Made by a program: the position numbers and the translations under genes. The notes beneath the pieces were generated by a model that saw only the letters and a program-made list of their open reading frames with translations, did no database searches and was not told the DNA's origin. 29,267 nt of DNA from Streptomyces novaecaesareae (GTDB lineage Bacteria; Actinomycetota; Actinomycetes; Streptomycetales; Streptomycetaceae): positions 1 through 29,267 of the forward strand of contig NZ_JNWQ01000086.1 of NCBI RefSeq assembly GCF_000716875.1, in the 5' to 3' direction. Every line of letters begins with the position of its first letter. The first letter of the stretch is position 1. Shown here piece after piece: positions 15,408 to 29,267 of the stretch.

Positions 15408-16619
15408 GTGACCACGGTGCACCACGCCCCGGCGGCCCCCGCCGCCGGCGGCCCCGACCACACCGTCATCGGCGCGGCCAGCGGACTGCTCGGCCAGTAC
15501 CGGGCCGCCTCCGGCGAGGCGTTCCTCGCCTCGCCGACCCGGACCCTGCTCACCTCCGGCGTGCACGCCCGGGTGCCGCAGGACGGGCGGCCGCTGCCCG
15601 TGCGGGTCGCCGAGACGCTGGCCGCGGCGGGCCGCACCGGGGTCGAACGGCCGCTGGTGGTGGGCGCGGTGGCGTTCGACCGGGAGAGCCGGGTCGAACT
15701 CGCCGTGCCCGAGTGGGTCCGTACCGCCGGGGCGCTGCGCGACGATCCGCTGATCGCGCTGCCCGCGCCGCCGGCCCAGCAGGTCGACTGGCGGATCCGC
15801 CCGGTACCGGAGCCGCAGGCGTACGGCGCGGGCGTCGCGGCGGCCGTCGAGCGGCTGCGCGGTGGGGAGTTGAGCAAGGTGGTGCTCGCCCGGACGCTGG
15901 AGCTGAGCGCCGCCGAGCCGCTCGACCTGCCGGCCATCCTGCAGCGGCTGGCCCGCCGGGACCCGGGCGGCTACACCTTCGCCGTCCCGGCCGGCGGCGG
16001 CCGGACGCTGATCGGCGCCAGTCCCGAACTCCTGCTCGCTCGGCGGGGGACGGCCGTGCTGGCCAACCCGCTGGCCGGCTCGGTGCCGCGCAGCGTGGAC
16101 CTCGGCGAGGACGTCCGGCGGGCCGCCGCGCTGCTGGAGTCGCCCAAGGACCTGCACGAGCATGCCGTCGTGGTGGACGCGATCCGGGAGGCGCTGGCGC
16201 CGTACTGCCGCACCCTGGCGGTGCCCGAACGGCCCACCCTGGTGCGGACGGCCGCGATGTGGCACCTGGCCACCACGATCAGCGGCGAACTGGCCGATCC
16301 GGCCGTCTCCGCCCTGGAACTGGCCTGCGCGCTGCACCCGACCCCGGCGGTCTGCGGCACGCCGACGGACGTCGCGCGCCGGGTGATCGACGAGGTCGAG
16401 CCCTTCGACCGCGGCCTGTACACCGGCATGGTCGGCTGGGGCGACGCGGCCGGCGACGGCGAGTGGGTGGTCACCATCCGTTGCGCCGAGGCGGACGAGA
16501 AGACCCTGCGGGTGTACGCCGGCGCGGGGGTGGTCGACCGCTCCGAACCGGCGGCCGAACTCGCCGAGACCAGCGCCAAGTTCCGCACCTTCCTGGACGC
16601 CGCGGGGGTGTCCCGGTGA
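15408..16619 (+). CDS. dhbC: Isochorismate synthase
   Basis: A chorismate-utilising (MST family) enzyme of 403 residues that converts chorismate to isochorismate, the entry step to DHB. Family motifs in order are [12 protein letters not shown] (the Lys that activates water), [27 protein letters not shown] and [13 protein letters not shown]. These place it with EntC/DhbC. The GTG start has GGAGA 7 nt upstream. The preceding 116-nt gap is pyrimidine-rich on the coding strand and holds no gene. The stop overlaps the dhbE start (GTGA), so the two are translationally coupled. The free C-terminal chorismate-pathway domains of salicylate synthases are absent, so isochorismate is the expected product. 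Confidence 0.95.
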   Translation: MTTVHHAPAAPAAGGPDHTVIGAASGLLGQYRAASGEAFLASPTRTLLTSGVHARVPQDGRPLPVRVAETLAAAGRTGVERPLVVGAVAFDRESRVELAVPEWVRTAGALRDDPLIALPAPPAQQVDWRIRPVPEPQAYGAGVAAAVERLRGGELSKVVLARTLELSAAEPLDLPAILQRLARRDPGGYTFAVPAGGGRTLIGASPELLLARRGTAVLANPLAGSVPRSVDLGEDVRRAAALLESPKDLHEHAVVVDAIREALAPYCRTLAVPERPTLVRTAAMWHLATTISGELADPAVSALELACALHPTPAVCGTPTDVARRVIDEVEPFDRGLYTGMVGWGDAAGDGEWVVTIRCAEADEKTLRVYAGAGVVDRSEPAAELAETSAKFRTFLDAAGVSR

Positions 16620-18346
16620 CGATGACGGACGGATTCACCCCGTACCCCGCCGAGTTCGCCGAGCGCTACCGGGCCGCCGGGTACTGGCGCGGCGAGACCT
16701 TCGGACGGATGCTGCGCGAGCGCGCCGCCGCGCACGGCGAGCGGATCGCCGTCGTCGACCCGGGCGGCCACTCGGTGGCGGCGGGGGAGCGGCGCTGGAC
16801 GTACGCCGAACTCGACCGCCGGGCCGACCGGATGGCCGCCGGGCTGCTCGCCCGCGGCATCCGGGCTGGGGACCGCGTCGTGGTCCAACTGCCCAACGCG
16901 GCCGAGTTCTTCGAGGTGGTCTTCGCGCTGTTCCGGATCGGCGCGCTGCCGGTCTTCGCGCTGCCCGCGCACCGGTACGCCGAGATCGGGTACTTCTGCT
17001 CCTTCACGGGCGCGGCCGCGTACGTCGTGCCGGCCGTCGAAGGCGGCTTCGACTACCGCGAACTCGCCTCCCGGGTACGGGCGGAGAGCCCGGGGCTGCG
17101 GCTGGTCCTGGTGGCCGGGGAGGACCCGGGGGAGCACGTACGGCTGGCGGACGTGCCCTGCGGCGGGCCCGGGGCCTCGTGTGGACCGGGTTCCTCGCGG
17201 CGGCCCGAGCCTGTTCCCGGGCCCGAGCCTGTTTCCGAGCCTGTTCCCGGGCCCGAGCCCGAGCCGGGGGACGTGGCCTTCCTGCAGCTGTCCGGCGGCA
17301 GCACCGGCGTGCCGAAGCTGATCCCGCGCACCCACGACGACTACATCTACTCGCTGCGCGGCTCCGTCGAGCTGTGCGGGCTCGATGCGGACAGCGTGTA
17401 CCTGTGCGTGCTGCCCGCCGCCCACAACTTCCCGCTCAGCTCCCCGGGTTCGCTCGGCACCCTGTACGCCGGCGGCCGGGTGGTGCTCTGCCCGCAGCCC
17501 AGCCCGGAGACGGCCTTCCCGCTGATCGAGCGCGAGGGCGTGACCGTCACCGGCCTGGTGCCGCCGCTCGCGCTGCTCTGGCTGGACGCCGCCGAGCGCG
17601 GTGTTCGGGGGTACGAGAGCCTGGAGGTGCTGCTGGTAGGCGGCGCCAAGTTCAGTACGGAGGCGGCCCGCAGGGTGCGCCCGGTGCTGGGCTGCACGTT
17701 GCAGCAGGTGTTCGGGATGGCCGAGGGGCTGGTCAACTACACCCGGCTGGACGACCCGGAGGATCTGATCACCACCACCCAGGGCCGGCCGATCTCCCCG
17801 GACGACGAGGTCAGGGTGGTCGACGACCAGGACCGGGACCTGCCCGACGGCGCCACCGGCCACCTGCTGACCCGCGGCCCGTACACCATCCGTGGCTACT
17901 GGAACGCGCCCGAGCACAACGCGAACTCCTTCACGGCGGACGGCTTCTACCGCACCGGGGACCTCGTCCGACGCACCCCGAGCGGCCACCTGGTGGTCGA
18001 GGGGCGGGCCAAGGACCAGATCAACCGGGGCGGCGAGAAGGTCGCCGCCGAGGAGATCGAGAACCACCTGCTCGCGCACCCCGCCGTGCACGACGCGGCC
18101 GTGGTGTCGATGCCCGACCCCTACCTCGGCGAACGCACCTGCGCGTACCTGGTGCTCCGCCCCGAGTACCGCGAACATCCCCCGAAGGGCGTCGAGTTGA
18201 AGCGCTTCGTGCGCGGGCGCGGGCTGGCCGACTACAAGGTGCCGGACCGGGTCGAGTTCGTCGAGACCTTCCCCGCCACCGGCATCGGCAAGGTCAGCAA
18301 GAAGGACCTGCGCGCGGCCATCGCGGCCTCCCTGAACGCCAGTTGA
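16616..18346 (+). CDS. dhbE: 2,3-dihydroxybenzoate-AMP ligase (stand-alone aryl adenylation domain)
   Basis: An ANL-superfamily adenylating enzyme of 576 residues that activates DHB with ATP and transfers it to an aryl carrier protein. The P-loop motif [19 protein letters not shown] matches EntE/DhbE, as does [20 protein letters not shown]. The later motifs ([50 protein letters not shown]) are all intact. It is 35-40 residues longer than EntE (about 536). The extra part is a Pro/Glu tract before the P-loop ([19 protein letters not shown]), coded by a 23-bp direct repeat at 17207-17229 and 17237-17259. The start is GTG overlapping the dhbC stop, or ATG two codons later. The matching ArCP lies two genes downstream. 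Confidence 0.95.
   Translation: MTMTDGFTPYPAEFAERYRAAGYWRGETFGRMLRERAAAHGERIAVVDPGGHSVAAGERRWTYAELDRRADRMAAGLLARGIRAGDRVVVQLPNAAEFFEVVFALFRIGALPVFALPAHRYAEIGYFCSFTGAAAYVVPAVEGGFDYRELASRVRAESPGLRLVLVAGEDPGEHVRLADVPCGGPGASCGPGSSRRPEPVPGPEPVSEPVPGPEPEPGDVAFLQLSGGSTGVPKLIPRTHDDYIYSLRGSVELCGLDADSVYLCVLPAAHNFPLSSPGSLGTLYAGGRVVLCPQPSPETAFPLIEREGVTVTGLVPPLALLWLDAAERGVRGYESLEVLLVGGAKFSTEAARRVRPVLGCTLQQVFGMAEGLVNYTRLDDPEDLITTTQGRPISPDDEVRVVDDQDRDLPDGATGHLLTRGPYTIRGYWNAPEHNANSFTADGFYRTGDLVRRTPSGHLVVEGRAKDQINRGGEKVAAEEIENHLLAHPAVHDAAVVSMPDPYLGERTCAYLVLRPEYREHPPKGVELKRFVRGRGLADYKVPDRVEFVETFPATGIGKVSKKDLRAAIAASLNAS
17207..17259 (+). repeat. 23-bp direct repeat inside dhbE
   Basis: The 23-bp segment beginning GAGCCTGTTCCCGGGC occurs at 17207-17229 and again at 17237-17259, a 30-bp period. 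It codes for the Pro-Glu-Val-Pro-Gly tract inserted just ahead of the adenylation P-loop of DhbE. In-frame duplication is the simplest origin. Confidence 0.9.
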
Positions 18347-18377
18347 TCTCCCCCCTAGTTGCTAAGGAACGACCACC

Positions 18378-19145
18378 GTGGGCCTGCCCCGCATTCCCTC
18401 CTATCCCATGCCCGCCGCGGCCGAGCTGCCCGCCAACCGGGTCGCCTGGACGGTGGACCCGGCGCGCGCCGTCCTGCTGGTGCACGACCTGCAGAACCAC
18501 TTCCTGGACGCCTTCGAGGCCGAGGCTGCTCCGGTGCCCGAACTCCTCGGCAACGTCGAGGCGTTGGTGAAGGCGGCCGGTGCCCACGGCGTCCCGGTCG
18601 TCTACTCGGCGCAGCTGGGCGGACAGAGCCCGGCCGAGCGCGGACTGCAGCAGGACTTCTGGGGGCCCGGCATCCCGGACGACCCCCGGGCCACCGCGAT
18701 CGCCGACGCCGTCGCCCCGGCGCCGGGCGACACCGTGCTCACCAAGTGGAAGTACAGCGCCTTCGTGCGCACCGAGTTGGAGCGGCTGCTGCGCGAGCAG
18801 GGCCGGGACCAGCTGGTGATCACCGGCGTGTACGCCCACATCGGGGTGCAGGCCACCGCCTGCGACGCGTGGATGCGGGACGTCCAGGCCTTCGTGGTGG
18901 CCGACGCGGTCGCCGACTTCGGCCCGGCGGAACACCGGGGCGCGCTGGCCTGGGTGGCCGGGCGCTGCGGGGTGGTCGGCACGACGGAGGCCGTGCTCGG
19001 GATGCTCGACGGGGCCGGCGCGGTGGACGTGGCCGAGGCTGCGGACGAGGTGGACGAGGTGGACGAGGTGGACGAGGTGGACCAGGTGGACGGGCTGGAC
19101 GGGCTGGACGGGCTGGACGGGCTGGACGAGGTGGACGGGAAATGA
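18378..19145 (+). CDS. dhbB: Isochorismatase (without fused ArCP) with acidic repeat tail
   Basis: A 255-residue isochorismatase that hydrolyses isochorismate to 2,3-dihydro-2,3-dihydroxybenzoate and pyruvate. Catalytic-region motifs are VLLVHDLQNHFLDAF (Asp), TKWKYSAF (Lys) and GVYAHIGVQATACDAWMRD; VADAVADF closes the domain at about residue 185. In EntB and DhbB an aryl carrier domain is normally fused at the C-terminus. Here the protein ends instead in a tail of about 35 residues made of DEV and DGL units (DEVDEVDEVDEVDQVDGLDG...), coded by 9-bp tandem repeats. The ArCP is the next gene, overlapping by ATGA in another frame. The start is GTG with AAGGAA 8 nt upstream. Confidence 0.93.
   Translation: MGLPRIPSYPMPAAAELPANRVAWTVDPARAVLLVHDLQNHFLDAFEAEAAPVPELLGNVEALVKAAGAHGVPVVYSAQLGGQSPAERGLQQDFWGPGIPDDPRATAIADAVAPAPGDTVLTKWKYSAFVRTELERLLREQGRDQLVITGVYAHIGVQATACDAWMRDVQAFVVADAVADFGPAEHRGALAWVAGRCGVVGTTEAVLGMLDGAGAVDVAEAADEVDEVDEVDEVDQVDGLDGLDGLDGLDEVDGK
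19047..19139 (+). repeat. 9-bp tandem repeat coding the acidic DhbB tail
   Basis: About ten 9-bp units are present, first GACGAGGTG copies and then GACGGGCTG copies, ending with one GACGAGGTG. They encode DEV and DGL tripeptides. A two-type array of this kind fits replication slippage. It lies exactly where EntB-type proteins have the linker between isochorismatase and carrier domain. Confidence 0.9.
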
Positions 19146-19375
19146 CGGCCGTGGGCTTCACGGTGGAGCGGATCCGGGCGGAGGTCGCCGACCTGCTCGG
19201 CGAGGACCCGGCGGACATCCCGCTGGACGAGAACCTGGTCGACTGGGGGCTGGACTCCATCCGGCTGATGGCGCTCGCCGAGCGGTGGCGGGCGGAGGGC
19301 GCCGAGGTGGCGTTCGTCCGGCTCGCCGAGCGCCCGGCGATCGAGGCCTGGGCCGAGCTGTTGGGCGCGGCCTGA
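19142..19375 (+). CDS. Stand-alone aryl carrier protein (ArCP)
   Basis: A 77-residue carrier protein. The phosphopantetheine site is VDWGLDSIRLM with Ser39. The GLDS form, with Ile and Arg after Ser, is that of EntB/DhbB aryl carrier domains rather than peptidyl carriers (GGHS). It would carry DHB, loaded by DhbE, to the first condensation domain of the NRPS. The ATG overlaps the dhbB stop (AATGA), and its own stop overlaps the next start (TGATG), so all three genes are translationally coupled. The carrier is in a different frame from dhbB, so the pair is a split version of the usual bifunctional protein. Whether the split is ancestral or recent cannot be told from one sequence. Confidence 0.9.
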   Translation: MTAVGFTVERIRAEVADLLGEDPADIPLDENLVDWGLDSIRLMALAERWRAEGAEVAFVRLAERPAIEAWAELLGAA

Positions 19376-20184
19376 TGGAGGCGGTCGTACGGGAGGCCGC
19401 CCGGGGGACCGCCGAGGGGGCCGTACGGGAGTTGGTACGGGAAGAGGCGCTGATCGCGGCGCCCGCGCTGCCCCGCCGCTCGGTGACGTATCCGGCAACC
19501 ACCGTGGTGGGGCCGGTCGAGGCGCAGGCGGCCCGGACGCCGGACGCGCCGGCGCTGGTGCTCGCGGGCGGGGAGACCGTCAGCTACCGGGAGCTGAACG
19601 CCTCGGCCAACCAGCTGGCGCGCGCCCTGGCCGCCCGTGGGGCCCGCCCGGGTACGGTGGTCGGCCTCGCCGCCGCCCGCTGTCCGGCCGAGCTGCTGAC
19701 GGCGCTGCTGGCGGTGGTGAAGTCGGGCGCGGCCTACCTGCCCCTGGACCCGGCGGACACCCCGGGGCGGCGGGAGCGGTTGCTCGCCGAGAACGCGCCG
19801 GTGTGCGTGCTGGGGGAGGGGGTGCCGGGGGCGATCCCCGGGCTGGAGGCGGGCGGCGAACTGCCCACGGACCCGCCACGGGCGCTCACCCCGCAGCACC
19901 TGCTGTGCGTCGGGTACGGCCCGGGCGGGCGCCCGACGGCCGTCCGGCTCACCCACGCCGAGGCGGACCGCCGGGTGCGCGAGCTCCAGGCGGCCCACCC
20001 GCTGGGCCCGGGCGACCGGGTGCTGCAACTGGGGCTGCCGCTCTGGGAGTTCCTCTGGCCGTTGCGGACGGGCGCCGCCGTGGTGCTCGCCGACCCGCAG
20101 TGGGAGGGGGAGGTCGGCGCGCTGGTGCGGGAGCTGGGCGTGACGGCGGTGAGGGTGGCACCGGCGGCTCTGCTGGGGGTGTGA
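19375..20184 (+). CDS. Truncated, degenerate NRPS adenylation-domain protein
   Basis: A 269-residue protein that matches only the first half of an amino-acid adenylation domain. It reads [15 protein letters not shown] and YRELNASANQLARAL, then [16 protein letters not shown] (A2). Where A3 should give [12 protein letters not shown], it has LLCVGYGPGGRPTAVRLTH: the Ser/Thr-rich P-loop is lost. It continues through LWEFLWPLRTGAAVVL (A4 position) to VTAVRVAPAALLGV and stops before A5-A10. An ATP-dependent reaction is therefore very unlikely. The frame is intact and coupled to the ArCP by TGATG, which argues against simple decay. It could be a structural or regulatory partner, or a remnant of a lost module. 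The 50 N-terminal residues before the A domain match nothing I recognise. Confidence 0.8.
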   Translation: MEAVVREAARGTAEGAVRELVREEALIAAPALPRRSVTYPATTVVGPVEAQAARTPDAPALVLAGGETVSYRELNASANQLARALAARGARPGTVVGLAAARCPAELLTALLAVVKSGAAYLPLDPADTPGRRERLLAENAPVCVLGEGVPGAIPGLEAGGELPTDPPRALTPQHLLCVGYGPGGRPTAVRLTHAEADRRVRELQAAHPLGPGDRVLQLGLPLWEFLWPLRTGAAVVLADPQWEGEVGALVRELGVTAVRVAPAALLGV

Positions 20185-20194
20185 CGGGGGAGAA

Positions 20195-20281
20195 CTTTCA
20201 GCTGACAGCTTTCAGCGAACAGATGATGAAATCTGTTCGCTGAAAGCTGTCAGCTGTTCGCTGTCGACTGTCATCTGTTAC
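20195..20281. repeat. Heptad repeat block forming a 26-bp perfect hairpin
   Basis: The arms 20199-20224 and 20231-20256 are perfectly complementary over 26 bp with a 6-nt loop (GATGAA). The block is also built from 7-bp words: CTTTCAG, CTGACAG, CTTTCAG, CGAACAG on the left, and their inverse CTGTTCG, CTGAAAG, CTGTCAG, CTGTTCG, CTGTCGA, CTGTCAT, CTGTTAC on the right. It is visibly more AT-rich than its surroundings. It sits between the convergent degenerate A-domain and M20 genes and runs into the M20 stop codon. It can serve as a bidirectional terminator. Confidence 0.93.
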
Positions 20282-21441
20282 TCGTCCGCCGCCGGCCCGC
20301 CCGCCGCCAGGTCCGCCGCCGTCCACGCCATCGCCACCGCGCCGTCCAGCACCGCCCGTTCCGCCTCCGCGCCCAGCGCCGCCTCGGCGAACGCCGCCTC
20401 GTGCGGGGCGCAGGTGCCACCGGTGATGTCCAGCACCGGGTGGATCGAGGGCACCACGTGCGACACGTTCCCCATGTCCGTACAGGCGAACGGCCCGCTC
20501 TCGACCGGCTCCGGCCGGCCGAGAGCCGCCGCGTTGGCCCGCCACAGGGCGAGCAGCCCGGGGTCGGAGCGCATGTCCAGGTAGTCCGGCTCGGGGCGGG
20601 ACAGCTCGACCTCGCACCCGGTGGCGAGCGCCCCGGCGCGGAAGCAGTCCTCGACCCGGGCGCGCAGCTCCACGAGGTCCTCGGCCGCCGAGGCCCGGAT
20701 CTCGTACTCGGCGCTCGCGCTGTCCGGGATCAGGTTCGGCGCCGTCCCGGCCCCGGTGGTGATGCCGTGCACCCGCCACTGCGGCGGGAGTTGTTGGCGC
20801 AGCAGCCCGATCGCGACCTGGGCGACGGTGAGCGCGTCGGCGGCGTTGCGGCCGTCGTGCGGGTTGAGGCTCGGGTGGGCGGCGCGCCCGGTGTAGCGGA
20901 CCGACAGCGTGCCGAGCGCGAAGGAACGGAAGTCGGCGACCTCGACCGGGCAGGGGTGGACCATCATCGCCGCGTCCACCCCGTCGAAGGCCCCCGCCTC
21001 CAGCAGCAGCGCCTTGCCCGCCCCGCGTTCCTCGGCCGGTGCGCCGATCACCCGTACGGTGAGCCCGAGTTGCTCGGCGTACGGGGCGAGCCCGAGTGCT
21101 GCGCCGAGGCCGACGGCGGCGATCAGGTTGTGCCCGCAGGCGTGCCCGAGGCCGGGCAGCGCGTCGTACTCGCAGACGAGTGCGACGGTGACCGGCCCGC
21201 TGCCGAGCGTCGCGCTGAACGCGGTGGCCAGGCCGTGCGCGGGTGCGGTGACGGAGTAGCCGTGGGCGCGCAGCAGTTCGGTGCACCAGGCGGCCGCGCG
21301 GTGCTCCTCGAAGGCGGTCTCGGGGTGGGCGTGGATGCGGCGGCTGAGCGCGAGCAGCTCTGCCCTGTGCGCGTGCACGCGGTCGCGGACGGCCTGCTTG
21401 GTCGCGGCCAGGGGCGGGGGCAGGGGTGAGGGCAGGGACAT
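20278..21441 (-). CDS. M20-family amidohydrolase/peptidase
   Basis: A cytosolic zinc hydrolase of 387 residues, M20D-like (IAA-amino-acid hydrolase/aminoacylase type). Motifs are LSRRIHAHPETAFEEHRAA, VCEYDALPGLGHACGHNL (metal Asp and His; HACGHN is the M20D signature), GAPAEERGAGKALLLEAG (Glu pair), MMVHPCP, the dimerisation domain RAAHPSLNPHDGRNAADAL and a late C-terminal GTCAPHEAAF. ATG is supported by GGAGG about 8 nt upstream. It lies inside the siderophore cluster but on the opposite strand, with its 5' end facing the NRPS across an iron box. It may cleave amide bonds of the DHB-peptide for iron release or recycling, or trim a precursor. This is inference from position; the family is broad. 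Confidence 0.87.
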   Translation of the reverse strand: MSLPSPLPPPLAATKQAVRDRVHAHRAELLALSRRIHAHPETAFEEHRAAAWCTELLRAHGYSVTAPAHGLATAFSATLGSGPVTVALVCEYDALPGLGHACGHNLIAAVGLGAALGLAPYAEQLGLTVRVIGAPAEERGAGKALLLEAGAFDGVDAAMMVHPCPVEVADFRSFALGTLSVRYTGRAAHPSLNPHDGRNAADALTVAQVAIGLLRQQLPPQWRVHGITTGAGTAPNLIPDSASAEYEIRASAAEDLVELRARVEDCFRAGALATGCEVELSRPEPDYLDMRSDPGLLALWRANAAALGRPEPVESGPFACTDMGNVSHVVPSIHPVLDITGGTCAPHEAAFAEAALGAEAERAVLDGAVAMAWTAADLAAGGPAADE

Positions 21442-21515
21442 GAGTGGCGCCTCCGGGCGTCGGGGTCGGCGTCAGGTCCCGGTCTCTTCGGGGCTGTTGA
21501 CCAGATCATATGAAG

Positions 21516-21534
21516 TTAGATTAGGCTAACCTAA
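21516..21534. promoter_or_regulatory. Iron box (DmdR/IdeR-type) between the M20 and NRPS genes
   Basis: TTAGATTAGGCTAACCTAA is a 19-bp near-palindrome and a close match to the iron box consensus. It lies in the 130-bp divergent gap, 37 nt upstream of the NRPS start and 75 nt from the M20 start. TTGACC at 21497-21502 could be a -35 for the NRPS promoter, with TAGGCT inside the box as -10 (19-nt spacer). Bound regulator would cover that promoter. Confidence 0.93.
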
Positions 21535-21571
21535 GTAAGGCCTTCCGGATCCCCGAGGAGCTCTCCGAACC

Positions 21572-28988
<7,417 letters not shown>

Positions 28989-28996
<8 letters not shown>

Positions 28997-29174
28997 CGCC
29001 CCCGCCAACCCCTTCGACGCCGACGGCGAGTTCCTCGCGCTCGTCAACCCCGAGGGACAGCACTCCCTCTGGCCCGCCTTCGCCGCCGTCCCGGCCGGCT
29101 GGAACGTCGCCCACGGCCCGTGCGGGCGGGCCGCCGCCCTGCAGTGGATCACCGCGCACTGGACCGCCCTGTGA
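28989..29174 (+). CDS. MbtH-like NRPS accessory protein
   Basis: A 61-residue MbtH-family protein. The signature is well kept: [17 protein letters not shown] and the closing [11 protein letters not shown], with the Trp residues that grip the A-domain surface. Members are usually 60-75 residues and activate or stabilise adenylation domains; the obvious partners are the two A domains of the NRPS encoded just upstream. The ATG overlaps the NRPS stop by 8 nt (ATGAGTGA). The usual final WTDxRP is shortened to WTAL at the stop, which overlaps a GTG of the next frame (GTGA). Confidence 0.95.
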
Positions 29175-29209
29175 CAGCTCCCGCCACCCCGGGCGGCGAA
29201 GCCCCCGCC
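29171..29209 (+). CDS. Start of an unidentified gene (cut by contig end)
   Basis: GTG at 29171 overlaps the MbtH stop as GTGA, the same coupling used elsewhere in this cluster. It opens the frame [13 protein letters not shown] before genomic sequence ends. Only 13 codons remain, so no function can be assigned. In related clusters an exporter or uptake gene often follows, but this is a guess from context. Confidence 0.45.
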
Positions 29210-29267
29210 CTGTCTCTTATACACATCTGACGCTGCCGACGAGCGATCTAGTGTAGATATCGGTGGT
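29210..29267. other. Untrimmed Nextera read-1 adapter with index
   Basis: From 29210 the sequence is the reverse complement of the Nextera read-1 adapter, starting with the mosaic end CTGTCTCTTATACACATCT. GACGCTGCCGACGA follows, then an 8-base index GCGATCTA and the start of the P5-side primer with one mismatch (GATATC for GATCTC). This is library sequence and not genome. Its translation gives the contaminant peptide SYTHLTLPT. Confidence 0.98.

Noticed and set aside
19130..19150. Programmed ribosomal frameshift that would fuse dhbB to the ArCP
   Set aside because: The sequence at the overlap (C GGG AAA TGA) does not form a proper slippery heptamer, and the ATG of the ArCP is well placed for start-stop coupling.

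Overview
The window is about 29 kb of very GC-rich DNA with long ORFs, heavy use of GTG starts, TGATG/ATGA/GTGA start-stop overlaps and DmdR/IdeR-type iron boxes. It is actinomycete chromosome, most like Streptomyces or Kitasatospora. Both ends (1-36 and 29210-29267) are untrimmed Illumina Nextera adapter, so the genomic insert is about 37-29209 and the outermost genes are cut artificially.

Left part (37-4732): a divergent branched-chain amino-acid (Liv-type) ABC transporter locus. A fused LivH-LivM permease (cut by the contig end) and a small membrane protein with an Ada-like Cys motif lie on the minus strand. An Mtb12-like lipoprotein and a LivJ-type substrate-binding lipoprotein lie on the plus strand. 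A perfect hairpin at 4744-4775 separates this block from the next.

Middle part (4776-10647): minus-strand genes for a membrane SpoIIE/RsbU-type PP2C phosphatase, a MarR regulator, an M48 membrane metalloprotease and a universal stress protein fused to a DUF1876 domain. Divergent from these is a CapA-type lipoprotein. A GNAT acetyltransferase that seems to have lost its central part follows. Several short tandem repeats (14, 16 and 15 bp units) lie at gene ends here.

10689-14237 is a single large gene: an N-terminal DUF4297/Cap4-like PD-(D/E)xK nuclease candidate, an NB-ARC STAND NTPase, TPR-like repeats and an unassigned C-terminal domain. This is the architecture of a one-gene anti-phage NLR-like defence system.

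Right part (14465-29209): an iron-regulated catechol siderophore cluster. After an iron box come dhbA, dhbC, dhbE, dhbB, a free-standing aryl carrier protein and a truncated, degenerate adenylation domain. A hairpin/heptad-repeat element follows, then a convergent M20 amidohydrolase. A second iron box precedes a dimodular NRPS (C-A-PCP-C-A-PCP-TE), an MbtH-like protein and the first codons of another gene. DhbA/C/B make 2,3-dihydroxybenzoate (DHB), DhbE loads it on the separate ArCP, and the NRPS adds two amino acids and releases or cyclises the product. A hand-read specificity code gives threonine for module 2 and a code with three acidic residues (basic amino acid likely) for module 1. The predicted product is a (DHB-basic residue-Thr)n catechol peptide of the griseobactin type. 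Unusual points are the split DhbB/ArCP with an acidic 9-bp-repeat tail, the degenerate A-domain gene, in-frame low-complexity insertions in several enzymes, and what looks like a palindromic Streptomyces-type repeat inserted in frame in the first A domain.
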